Source: Synechococcus sp. SynAce01
GTDB lineage: Bacteria; Cyanobacteriota; Cyanobacteriia; PCC-6307; Cyanobiaceae
DNA: 64,000 nt
Direction: 5' to 3'
NCBI RefSeq assembly: GCF_001885215.1
Contig: NZ_CP018091.1
Span: forward strand, 1 to 64,000
Shown here: positions 35,791-44,365 of the stretch, piece by piece
Numbering within the stretch: position 1 is the first letter of the stretch
Layout of the letters: each line of letters opens with the position of its first letter
Position numbers and translations under genes: made by a program
The notes under the pieces: model-generated
The model's input: the letters and a program-made list of their open reading frames with translations, nothing else
The model's database searches: none
Told to the model about the DNA's origin: nothing

Positions 35791-36177
35791 TTAGATGGGA
35801 GCACGCATGGCGTCTAGGTACTGCGCGATCTCGACAAGCCCTTCGGTGCGCTGTACTTGCTCGGCCGGCACACCACCGGTGTGTCGGTTGGCGGTGTGAA
35901 ACCAGTGACGCAGATGCTCGCGGTCGTTACCGACAAGGACCGACAGGCTGCGGTACAGACGGATCAGCAGCAGCGCCAGTTCACCGGTTTTGGACGCTGG
36001 GTCAATGCCCTTGGCACGAGTGAGCGTGGAACGATCTTTCCCCAGCACCCTGGCCAGGTCCGTGCGGCTCAGATCCAGCTGGTCGGCCGTGCGGAGCACT
36101 GCCTGCTGCAGCAACTGGGCATCGGATAGCGAGGCCGCTACTGGGGGAGCGGGTGGGGCGCGATCAACGACGGGCAT
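35791..36177 (-). CDS. Xre/MbcA/ParS-type antitoxin (DUF2384)
   Basis: A 128-residue antitoxin partner of the RES toxin. The N-terminal helix-turn-helix contains LDLSRTDLARVLGKDRSTLTR. The C-terminal part has the DUF2384 toxin-binding pattern (LLIRLYRSLSVLVGNDREHLRHWFHTAN, then TEGLVEIAQYLDAMRAPI). It probably represses its own promoter through the inverted repeat just upstream. Antitoxin-before-toxin order is normal for this family. Confidence 0.88.
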   Translation of the reverse strand: MPVVDRAPPAPPVAASLSDAQLLQQAVLRTADQLDLSRTDLARVLGKDRSTLTRAKGIDPASKTGELALLLIRLYRSLSVLVGNDREHLRHWFHTANRHTGGVPAEQVQRTEGLVEIAQYLDAMRAPI

Positions 36178-36190
36178 GGCTCTGTTGCTT

Positions 36191-36219
36191 TTGCGTCAAT
36201 CCTAGCCCTTGAAGCGCAA
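36191..36219 (-). promoter_or_regulatory. Operator-like inverted repeat upstream of the antitoxin gene
   Basis: TTGCGTCAA and TTGAAGCGCAA form an imperfect inverted repeat 14-42 bases upstream of the antitoxin ATG. It overlaps a possible minus-strand promoter (-35 TTGATG, -10 TAGGAT, 18-base spacer). Most likely the autoregulatory site of the Xre antitoxin. Confidence 0.45.
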
Positions 36220-36360
36220 ATGCATCAAGCGGGCTTCTGCATGGCTCAGTCGTTCACCACATCGCGCAGATAAGGCTGGGAATGGCCCCCATACATGGAA
36301 TCTCAAGATTGCGGACTGTCTTCCATGACGCCTTGTCCCTCAAATCAAAGAGAAAGTCAA

Positions 36361-36618
36361 TCAACCTGAAAAGATCTGCTGCCATTCTTCCTCCGACAGC
36401 TTGTCACGCAATTCCCGCTTCAGATCATTATACAGAGTCTTGTCCTGCTGAGCAACTGAGCGCACCATGATTTTGGCCATGGCAAGATCATTGTTCGCAA
36501 CACAAACAATGATCTTGTCGCGGATGATCTTTGGGGCTCCGTGATTACCGGACAAGATATCCTTCAGCACGACTCTACCTAGGATTTGGCCGACGACGAC
36601 AAGATTGATCCCCCACAT
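36361..36618 (-). CDS. Small hypothetical protein in the defence locus
   Basis: An 85-residue mixed hydrophobic/charged protein: INLVVVGQILGRVVLKDIL at the start, a basic middle, and RELRDKLSEEEWQQIFSG at the end. No known domain. It is the last gene of the group led by the SNF2-type helicase, 8 bases after its neighbour. A 183-base gap, the longest in the locus, separates it from the antitoxin gene. A role as an accessory or immunity protein to the TerB-like protein is conceivable but unproven. Confidence 0.6.
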   Translation of the reverse strand: MWGINLVVVGQILGRVVLKDILSGNHGAPKIIRDKIIVCVANNDLAMAKIMVRSVAQQDKTLYNDLKRELRDKLSEEEWQQIFSG

Positions 36619-36626
36619 GCTGTGAC

Positions 36627-36974
36627 TCAGGAATTCATGAAATCGGAAAAAGCACTGGAGTCCCGGGAGCGCAAGGCGAACAGGTCAAACAGACTGCGGA
36701 TCATATCTCGATACATGGCTTTTGTTTCTTCATCAGCCCCCTCATTCTTGGAAAGTTCGGTCAGGCCCTGAACTAGGGTGCTGAAGTTCTGGCTATTGAT
36801 CTGCAGCTCTGCACAGCGAGCCTGAAGCGCCTCTCGGAAGGCATCTTCTTTGGCTCGCAGAGCATAGATGGACTTAAAGCCGTCGATGATTACTGGCAGG
36901 TTCTCGACCAAGCCTTTGGCAATTATGGCGCTAGTTGCCATCGACTCATTAGGTGTGATTGACGAATCTGTCAT
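36627..36974 (-). CDS. Small helical hypothetical protein in the defence locus
   Basis: A 115-residue, largely helical soluble protein (GLVENLPVIIDGFKSIYALRAKEDAFREAL; NFSTLVQGLTELSKNEGADEETKAMYRDMI). No known domain recognised. It lies 36 bases after the TerB-like gene, and the group TerB-like/115/85 shares lower GC than the large helicase genes. That suggests the three arrived together as one insert in the defence locus. Confidence 0.6.
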   Translation of the reverse strand: MTDSSITPNESMATSAIIAKGLVENLPVIIDGFKSIYALRAKEDAFREALQARCAELQINSQNFSTLVQGLTELSKNEGADEETKAMYRDMIRSLFDLFALRSRDSSAFSDFMNS

Positions 36975-37010
36975 GGCACTTGGTGCTTAGTGATGAGGAG
37001 TGTCGGTGCT

Positions 37011-37700
37011 TCAGTCCTTCTTGAGGACAAGGTCCACAAGTGCTTTCACGCCCCAGATGGAACCTGCGGCAATGGCCGGGACGACCAAAACTGTGCCAGC
37101 CAACATGCCGCCGCCGACCAAGGCGCCCAAGGCGGCTAGCCCAGAGGTGATGCCAGCAGCGCTGAGGCCGAAAACTGAGCCCGAGGCGGCGATAGCAGCA
37201 ATGGGAACACCAGCACCAGCAAGGCTAGAAGCGCTTTCCTTGATAAGTCTGTTAAAGGAGTCTGAGTCGCTTGGCGTATTCCTGATCTGCCATAGGTTGA
37301 ACTGCACCTGCTTGATCGCCTCGATTTGTTCATCCCCGACCTCCAGCTGTCGGCCGAGAATAAGAACGTACTCTTGCTCTTCAACAGAGATGGAACCGTT
37401 AGCAAGGGCCATCAGGAATAAATCAGCAATCAGCGTGAAACGCAGATCCGAGTCGGAAAGGGCTTGGATGCCAGCAATGATGGCGTCACGATGGGAGTCC
37501 TTCAAATCATAGACAGCGGCGTATACCCGAGCTTTGCCCTGATCGGTGATTTGCAGCTGCTCCATCTGCTCATCGAGTAGCTTGCGCTCATGCTCGTCGA
37601 AGTGACGATCTACGTAGCACAGCTCTCCCAGCAGAGAGACGTAAGCGATCCTAGCCTCTTCAGGATAGGCGACTAACGGATGGGAAGTTTGATCTGTCAT
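37011..37700 (-). CDS. TerB-like domain protein with glycine-rich membrane tail
   Basis: A 229-residue protein. Residues 10-135 look like a TerB/DjlA-type helical domain (EARIAYVSLLGELCYVDRHFDEHERKLLDEQ and a second acidic helix pair ANGSISVEEQEYV, typical of TerB metal-binding repeats). Residues 160-225 are two long hydrophobic stretches rich in Gly, Ala and Ser (SLAGAGVPIAAIAASG; GGGMLAGTVLVVPAIAAGS) ending in a basic VLKKD. TerB domains act in stress and phage-response systems. Together with a membrane tail, this suggests a membrane-acting effector of the locus; that is inference. Confidence 0.6.
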   Translation of the reverse strand: MTDQTSHPLVAYPEEARIAYVSLLGELCYVDRHFDEHERKLLDEQMEQLQITDQGKARVYAAVYDLKDSHRDAIIAGIQALSDSDLRFTLIADLFLMALANGSISVEEQEYVLILGRQLEVGDEQIEAIKQVQFNLWQIRNTPSDSDSFNRLIKESASSLAGAGVPIAAIAASGSVFGLSAAGITSGLAALGALVGGGMLAGTVLVVPAIAAGSIWGVKALVDLVLKKD

Positions 37701-37760
37701 GGGTCTGATCGAGTAGATGGCTGTGATGAATCCAGACGGTCTTGCAGAGGTGCAGCAGAG

Positions 37761-39446
37761 CTATCCGTCAGGTGGATAGATCAGGCCTCCAACTCTGCTG
37801 ATTGCTGAGGCAATGAGCTCCAGCCGCTGCTGCAGGAATCGCTTGTAGTCGTCGTTCCACAGCCCTGACTCCGGTCCATGGGGAATCAAATGGCTGCTGA
37901 GCACGGCCCGCATAGGGAAGCCGGGTTCGTCGCGCAGTTCTGCCATGTAGGTGGAAGGGGCACTGCAGCTGATGCGCTGGTTGGTGGCACTGTCGATTAA
38001 GCAGCGGTTGAGCACGCAGTCGCGATGGCGAGAGTCGATGCCACGGTCATCTAGGAACTTGGCAGGGAAGATGTGGTGGTCGTCGATGCCGTTGCTGGCG
38101 AGCAGCTGATCGTTGAGCACGGCACGGCTGTGAAAGTCGAGTGGGCGATCGCCACTGGCGAGGATCAGGCAGATCGTGGCACGGTAGAGAGAGCGCTGGC
38201 GGGGAGTCACATCCCTGAGCTGGTCGGGGTTGAATCGGAAGCTGCGTACGTTCTCTGGCGCTGGCGCAGTTGGCTTACTTAGCCAGGGGATCAGCTCACT
38301 CACGTCGCGGCCGCTCTGGGTGTTTGGTGAGCTCTCGTAGGCCTGACTGAACACCGAGCACCAGAACCAGCGCTTGATCTGCTCGCGCTGGGCACCCACA
38401 GCTACGCCCTTGCCGGCACCGGCACGAGCGAGGGCAGCAGCCATCGGCGCGAGCATGGTGTTGTAGGGGAGCCACTTGGGCTGGAGCACCCAGCAGTCGT
38501 CGTGGAGGATCGTGAGCGAGAGCGCCAGGGCACGGGTCACGGGCTCCCACCAGGTGGTGACCTGCTCGGCACTGAGGTTGAGCACGTCGCCGCGTTTGCA
38601 GCTGGGGGTTTTGCCGCCAGCCAGGGCGATGGCCATCAGCACGTAGTAAGGGTCGACATCGAACTGAGCGATCAAGGGGTGATCGCTGTGGGCCTGCTCC
38701 CAAAGCTCGCGCAGCTTGAGGTCTCGGCTCCAGAAGCGGGCAGTGAGCAGCTCAAACACGCTGAGCTTCACGCCGGTGCGGTTCAGCGTTTCGAAGATCG
38801 TGCAGAGGGCCGCGGGCTCGGTCTCTGCGGAAAGGGTGACGACTGGGAAGACGTATTGGTCAATGCGGTTGATCCACTGAGCTTCCAGATCCTGAAGCTG
38901 ATCCTCCAATTGGTCGCGCTCTTCACCTTGGCGGGTACGGGCCACCTGAATGCCCCACTTGGAAAAACCTGTGCTGCCCTTATTGAGTAGGGAGAGTGGA
39001 AGCAGGAGCTGCTCGGCCTGCAGCTCGAACGCCTCTCGCTTGGCTACGGCTTTTCTGTTGTGGCGCAGATAGCCAATGGCGTCTTCGAAATCGGCACCGT
39101 CGATCAGGGCGCGGATGTCGAGGTAGTAGCGGTGATCGCCAACCCCATAGAAAGCCTGGTAGAGGGAGGTGAGTCGCTGCTGGCCATCGAGCACTAAGAA
39201 CGTGTGCTCGGTGTTGGCTGCAGGAGCTCCTTCAAACTCGCGGCTGGAGAAAGCTCTCTGACGATCACGCACGCGCAGGATACTGCCGGCGGGGTAGTTG
39301 TTGGCGATCGAGACGATCAGCGCCTGGGTAGCACTGGGCTCCCAGACGAAATCGCGCTGGAAATCGGGCAACACCATATCGCCGGTGTGGACCCGATCCA
39401 ATAGATCGAGCAGGGGCTTGGAGTTGGTGTCTTCATAGATGGTCAT
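37761..39446 (-). CDS. GmrSD-like DUF262/HNH nuclease
   Basis: A 561-residue protein with an N-terminal DUF262 domain (VLPDFQRDFVWEPSATQALIVSI, LVLDGQQRLTSLY near residue 87, FETLNRTGVKLS) and a C-terminal DUF1524-type HNH domain (DDHHIFPAKFLDD near 457). The arrangement is that of GmrSD type IV restriction enzymes, which use NTP hydrolysis to cut modified DNA; fused or shortened forms are common in DISARM, BREX and other islands. It overlaps the methylase gene by 4 bases, so it is translated with it. Active-site residues look intact. Confidence 0.88.
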   Translation of the reverse strand: MTIYEDTNSKPLLDLLDRVHTGDMVLPDFQRDFVWEPSATQALIVSIANNYPAGSILRVRDRQRAFSSREFEGAPAANTEHTFLVLDGQQRLTSLYQAFYGVGDHRYYLDIRALIDGADFEDAIGYLRHNRKAVAKREAFELQAEQLLLPLSLLNKGSTGFSKWGIQVARTRQGEERDQLEDQLQDLEAQWINRIDQYVFPVVTLSAETEPAALCTIFETLNRTGVKLSVFELLTARFWSRDLKLRELWEQAHSDHPLIAQFDVDPYYVLMAIALAGGKTPSCKRGDVLNLSAEQVTTWWEPVTRALALSLTILHDDCWVLQPKWLPYNTMLAPMAAALARAGAGKGVAVGAQREQIKRWFWCSVFSQAYESSPNTQSGRDVSELIPWLSKPTAPAPENVRSFRFNPDQLRDVTPRQRSLYRATICLILASGDRPLDFHSRAVLNDQLLASNGIDDHHIFPAKFLDDRGIDSRHRDCVLNRCLIDSATNQRISCSAPSTYMAELRDEPGFPMRAVLSSHLIPHGPESGLWNDDYKRFLQQRLELIASAISRVGGLIYPPDG

Positions 39447-42400
39447 GAGCCCACGCGGTGCTGCTCAAAAAAAACCCAAGCCACCCGGTAATCCCCCACC
39501 CGATCGCACCGATCAAACGGGGCTTCATAGGTAATCGTGCGCTCCACCGGCCCACCGGGCAGCGTGTCATCGATGATCGTGCGTGACACTGTGCCGGAGG
39601 TCATTTCACTAATGTCTTCCCAGCCGGTGGTTTTGTTGGCGCCGCGGCCTGAGCCCTTGCGTGGGAAGCCAACGCCTGTGAGCCCCTTGCTGGCAGTGAA
39701 GACGATGCGGCCGTTCTGGTCGTACCAGGTGTCGCGTTCGTATTGCTGCATCACCGGGAATTGCACCCGGTAGATCGTGATGAGTTCATCGAGGGTGAGG
39801 CCGAGGGCCTGGGCCACGAGCACGTCGATTTCCACCAGCGCTTGGCGGCGCATGTAATCGGTGCGCAGGGCGCAATCGCGTTGCCAGGTGGGGGTGAGGT
39901 TGGTGAAGAAGCTGTTAGACAGGCGGGGATCGTTTTTTGCCCAGCGTTGCTGACGGAAGGCATCATCCCAGCACTCGCTCCAGAGATCGGCGTAGTGGGT
40001 GGTGAGGCAGTTGAGGGAGAGGGTTCGTAGACGCAGCTTGTTTCGATTACTTGTGGCCTGAAGAGGAAATAACTGCATGTCGCCAGCTGTCAGATCCGAC
40101 TTCCCTGTTGATTTCAAATAGAAGTCAAGAGGAATTGACTGCAGCAGTGCACAGAAGTCAATAGCCTTGATCTGCTCGGCAAAGACAGTGGTCACCACGC
40201 TGATCACGTGGCCAGTCTTGGGAGGAGCAATCGACGGGATAAGAGTTCTTTCGCCTGACTGACTAAGGCGTTTGCGATGGGCCACCCGGTAAAACTCCGT
40301 CACCGGATACTTCTCCCCCCACGGCACCCGTGGCGTGCGAGCACGGTATTCAGCAGGCGACACATCCGGCCGGTAGTTGGTGCGGGGCAGGTAGTCATCG
40401 GGCAGGGTAGTGAGATCGAGGCAGTCGTAAGCTCTGTTTGTATTGCAGATCGCTTTTGGGGTTTGATAGAGAGGGTTGGCTACATTGAATAGGGGACCAG
40501 AAAGGATCAGCTCTGATGGATCTGGCGGAAAGCTGGTTTCGCGGCGGATTGTGCCGTCTTTCTGGGCGTTGGTTTCATGCCACATCTCTAAGGCAATGTA
40601 CTCACCCTGCAAATCGCCCAGCCGTTTCGGTGCAGCGGCGAACTTCTCCAGCACATTCAGAAGTTGCTGAGAATGGAGTGCCGGCAAACGGGCCTGATTG
40701 GCGGGGGTCCCTGGTTCGTCATAGAGGCGGGCGAAAAGCCGAAGGGTTTGCTCATCAACGGAAATCACTCTTTGTGGATGGCCTTTAAGCTCCCAGCGGC
40801 TCTTTGTGTCCTTGATGCCTGGGACTAGACCACCACCTTCAGAGTTAAAGCATTCAGAGAGAGATGAAGCCGCAAAGAGATTGGCAAGAGAAACAAATCT
40901 GATCTGGGTTTGATCTGCTGCTTGCTTTTGATACACGTTGATGCTGTATTTAACGGTGTTATGAATCTCGGCAAAGAGTTTGTACTCATTCTCGAATTGG
41001 AAGTGTCCACGCAGCCATCGATAAAGCACCTCCCGCAACTCACCGCCCTTCGGGTCGTCATAGACCCCTTCCGGATGCAGGAACCCCTGCACCCCCTGAT
41101 CTGAAGCCACTCGCCAGGCTTGGGGTAGGAAGCACTTGTAGAGGTTGGTCTGGCTGCCCTTAAGTAGCGGATAGTTGCCCACCGCATTGAGAAACGCCTG
41201 GCTGCCGTTCTGCCCCTCAAACTCCTCCAGGTAGGCCGCCCGCAGATCTGGGTGCACAGCCACTGCCTCCCCCCGCCGCTTGGCCAGCTCGCTGGCGCTC
41301 ACCTTGCGGATCAGCACCATCGGGTCGGCATCGCCGATTACGCCCTTCTCTTCCCACTCCACCTTTAGCCAGGGCGGGTTGCCCACGATCAGATCAAAGC
41401 CACCGCCCGCCAGTAGGTCGGCGAACTCCAGATCCCAATGCAGTGGCCGGATGCGGGCCGTCACTGCCTCCACCTGCCGCAGCCGTTCGAACTCTTCTTT
41501 GAGCTTCTGCACGTCCACGAAGCCGTGGCGGTCGGAAAAATCCACCGCCAGCTGCACCGGTTGCGTGTCGGCAAACAGATTTCCCTGGCCAGGTTCTGGC
41601 GATACGCCCTGCTCCAGATCGCCCAGGATCATGCTCAGCTCCAGCAGCCAGCTATCCCGGCTCGGCAATGAAACCGCCTGCTTGATCGGCCAAAACCAGA
41701 GCGCACACCAGTAGTCCATCGCCCACTTCAGCCGTAACCGTGCATTGGTGTTGGCCACGTCACGGCCCAGCACCTCCTGCTCCTGGATGCGGTCTTTCAG
41801 CTGCAGCGGGATCCAGGCGGCATCGGCTGCTCCGCTGGGCTCCTGAACTCCTGGCTCCTCCCACACCGGCAGCGGGTCGGTGGTGCGCTGGCGCAGCTGG
41901 GCCAGTTGCTGGGCCCAGTCCTGCATCAGTGAGTCCGTCAGCTTGCTGAGCCGCAGCAGGTGGGAAATCTGCGCTTCGGTGAACACCTCGCCCACAAACG
42001 CCTTGTTCCAGCGTTTGCAGCGCTCGATAGCCTCTGGTTCCAGCTCCTTGATCACCTTGTCGCCATAGGCGGCCATGCCTGGATCGGGCAGCAGGAAGTG
42101 GAAGATCCCATCCGCTGGTAGCTCTGCATCCCAGGCCAGTTCCTCCGGGGCGTGCTCGTGCCAGAGCCTGCGGGGCCTGGCGCTGCGAGTGGTGCTGGTG
42201 GGCAGCTGGCTCAGCCGATAGATCTGACGTCGGGCACCGATCAGGGAGTTGCCGCACACCAGTTGTTGGCTGAACCAGGGGATGAACGCCCGGCCATTTT
42301 CGGGCGTGAAGATGCTGTTGAGCCAGAGGCTCACCTCCGCCAGCTCCACCGCCACCGGGTTGAGGTCCACGCCGAACACGTTCTGGTCGGCCAGGCGCAT

Positions 42401-44362
42401 CTTCACCTTCTGCAGCTCGGTGGCGTACTGCTCATGGGGGATGCTCTTGCCGGTTTCCTGCTGGCGCCGTTCCAGGTAGGCCTGGGCCAGCTGGTTCACC
42501 ACCTCATTGAGGAACGCGGCTGAACCCATGGCGGGTTCGCAGATCCGCAGCTTGAGGATCTGGGCTGCCGTGAGCCCCGCCAGCAACTCCTTGAGCGCGT
42601 ACTTCACCAGGCAGCGGGTGAGGTCTTCTGGGGTGTAAAAGCTGGCGCTCTTCTGCCGGTCACGCCCCGCCAGGCGGTAGATGAAGCTGCCCTTTGGGTA
42701 ACACTTCGGCGTGCCGGTGGCTGGATCGGGCACGATCTCTTCGCGCCTGTAGGCCTTGAGCTGCTCAGCGCTCACGAAGTGACCCACCTCCAACTCGTCG
42801 TGCCCCTGGCCTGTGGCCTGGCCGCTGGCGCGGTTGTCGTCGCCATCGCTTTCGTTCTCTTCGGCGGCTTCATCGCCCTCGGCCGCAGGCCTACCGCCTT
42901 TCTTGGGTGGGGGCTGCACCTCGAAGAGGTCTTCTTCTGCGAAGAATCCCCGGAAGCTCAGCAGGGCCTCGTACACCGCACCCAGTTGGTTGATGCCCAG
43001 CTGCGCATAGCTCACCCGGCCCCGCCGCTTGCCGCTCTTCTCCCGCGTCAGCGACATCAGTTCGATTACCTCCCGCAGCACCACGTTGCGGAAGCGCACC
43101 CGCGTGAGGCTGGGCATGCGCTCGGGGTCGAACAAGTGCGCCTTCAGGGGCGTGAGCCGGAAGCTGTTGTGGAAGGGGTCGTCGGTATCAGCCAGGGGCA
43201 GCTGGGCTGTGGCGTCGTCGCGCTTGGGGAAGCCCTCCCAGATCAGCTGGAACAGCCGGTTCAGCGAGTCGCTGATGTAGGTGCCCTCCTGATCTTCCTC
43301 GCTGGAGAGCTCAGCAGTGTCCATCTCCCGCAGACTTTCGAGGCTGTAGCCCAGGCGATACACATCGCTGCCCATCGGCGCATAGCCCAGATCTGGCCGG
43401 CTCTCGATATAAAAGAGGAACAGCAGCCGGTACATGTAACGCAGGCATTCGCGCGTGAGTTGCTCGGCGTCGGTTTTGCCCTTGAACACGCCCTCATTGC
43501 GGCTGCGGCGCCAGTGGATCGCCTCGTTGCCGAGCAGCTCGATAGAGCGGCGCAGGGCGTATTTGAGATCGCCGCTCACCTCATAGGCGTGCTTGTGGCT
43601 GTTCTCATCGAGTTCATCGAGCAGCGGCGTGCCGCCCCCTTGCGGGCAGGTGTGCTCGCGGTGCAGCAGGGTGGCCGCCGCCAAAAGCGCATCGGGGTTG
43701 TTCTCGCCCAGCAGGGTGACGAGCTCAAAACGCAGCAGCCTGGAGGCGGCCCACTTCTGCCGGTCGATCAGCAGCAGCTGATCACGGCTCACCGCCAGCA
43801 CCCAGCGCGGCGGCAGTTCCTGGCCAAACACCCGTTCGCTGATCAGCGCCTCCCAGGCTTCGCCCGGCAGCACCAGTCCCAGCGTCGGGTCGAGGATCTG
43901 CCGCCCGTGGATGGTGAGATCGAGCGGATCGGTGGGCTCATCGCTGGGGTTGAAGCACTCCACAACCCACAGCCAGGGTTCGCCCTTGGCGTTGCGCACC
44001 TCAGCCAGCAGGGGCAGCTGGTAGGCCTCACCGCCGATCAGTACGGCTTCTGGCTTGGGGGCGTAGGGGTAGTTCAGGGCCTCCAGCAGCGGCTGGAAGA
44101 ACAGCTCCCGCTGCAGCCGCAACCGCTCGGCCGGATCGTTGGTGATGCCAAGTTCGGCCTCGCGCAGCTTCTGCCAGGGTTTGCGCAGTGCTTTGAACTG
44201 GGCCTCCGGGGTGCTCACCTCCGCTGTCGGATCCGCTTCCAGCTCGGCCTTGGCCTGCTCCGCCCAGCGCTCACGCACCTTCTTGATGTCGCCTGTCAGC
44301 ACGCTCTCGAGGTAGTGCGCCGAATAGAACTCGTTGGCGTTGCTGATGCCCGGTAACGCCAT
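39443..44362 (-). CDS. Large N6-adenine DNA methyltransferase, DrmMI/PglX-like
   Basis: A 1639-residue Eco57I-type methylase, intact over 4.9 kb. The SAM-binding motif ICEPAMGSAAFL lies near residue 611, followed by VFGVDLNPVAVELAEVSLWLN. The catalytic motif DLIVGNPPWLK lies near 994. The N-terminal 450 residues resemble the restriction-like N-terminal extension of these proteins, and the C-terminal 550 residues are a target-recognition region. It lies 4 bases behind the SNF2-type helicase. The DrmD plus DrmMI pair defines class 1 DISARM, where the methylase marks self DNA. PglX of BREX is a close relative, but no other BREX genes are present. Confidence 0.9.
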   Translation of the reverse strand: MALPGISNANEFYSAHYLESVLTGDIKKVRERWAEQAKAELEADPTAEVSTPEAQFKALRKPWQKLREAELGITNDPAERLRLQRELFFQPLLEALNYPYAPKPEAVLIGGEAYQLPLLAEVRNAKGEPWLWVVECFNPSDEPTDPLDLTIHGRQILDPTLGLVLPGEAWEALISERVFGQELPPRWVLAVSRDQLLLIDRQKWAASRLLRFELVTLLGENNPDALLAAATLLHREHTCPQGGGTPLLDELDENSHKHAYEVSGDLKYALRRSIELLGNEAIHWRRSRNEGVFKGKTDAEQLTRECLRYMYRLLFLFYIESRPDLGYAPMGSDVYRLGYSLESLREMDTAELSSEEDQEGTYISDSLNRLFQLIWEGFPKRDDATAQLPLADTDDPFHNSFRLTPLKAHLFDPERMPSLTRVRFRNVVLREVIELMSLTREKSGKRRGRVSYAQLGINQLGAVYEALLSFRGFFAEEDLFEVQPPPKKGGRPAAEGDEAAEENESDGDDNRASGQATGQGHDELEVGHFVSAEQLKAYRREEIVPDPATGTPKCYPKGSFIYRLAGRDRQKSASFYTPEDLTRCLVKYALKELLAGLTAAQILKLRICEPAMGSAAFLNEVVNQLAQAYLERRQQETGKSIPHEQYATELQKVKMRLADQNVFGVDLNPVAVELAEVSLWLNSIFTPENGRAFIPWFSQQLVCGNSLIGARRQIYRLSQLPTSTTRSARPRRLWHEHAPEELAWDAELPADGIFHFLLPDPGMAAYGDKVIKELEPEAIERCKRWNKAFVGEVFTEAQISHLLRLSKLTDSLMQDWAQQLAQLRQRTTDPLPVWEEPGVQEPSGAADAAWIPLQLKDRIQEQEVLGRDVANTNARLRLKWAMDYWCALWFWPIKQAVSLPSRDSWLLELSMILGDLEQGVSPEPGQGNLFADTQPVQLAVDFSDRHGFVDVQKLKEEFERLRQVEAVTARIRPLHWDLEFADLLAGGGFDLIVGNPPWLKVEWEEKGVIGDADPMVLIRKVSASELAKRRGEAVAVHPDLRAAYLEEFEGQNGSQAFLNAVGNYPLLKGSQTNLYKCFLPQAWRVASDQGVQGFLHPEGVYDDPKGGELREVLYRWLRGHFQFENEYKLFAEIHNTVKYSINVYQKQAADQTQIRFVSLANLFAASSLSECFNSEGGGLVPGIKDTKSRWELKGHPQRVISVDEQTLRLFARLYDEPGTPANQARLPALHSQQLLNVLEKFAAAPKRLGDLQGEYIALEMWHETNAQKDGTIRRETSFPPDPSELILSGPLFNVANPLYQTPKAICNTNRAYDCLDLTTLPDDYLPRTNYRPDVSPAEYRARTPRVPWGEKYPVTEFYRVAHRKRLSQSGERTLIPSIAPPKTGHVISVVTTVFAEQIKAIDFCALLQSIPLDFYLKSTGKSDLTAGDMQLFPLQATSNRNKLRLRTLSLNCLTTHYADLWSECWDDAFRQQRWAKNDPRLSNSFFTNLTPTWQRDCALRTDYMRRQALVEIDVLVAQALGLTLDELITIYRVQFPVMQQYERDTWYDQNGRIVFTASKGLTGVGFPRKGSGRGANKTTGWEDISEMTSGTVSRTIIDDTLPGGPVERTITYEAPFDRCDRVGDYRVAWVFFEQHRVGS

Positions 44363-44365
44363 TGC

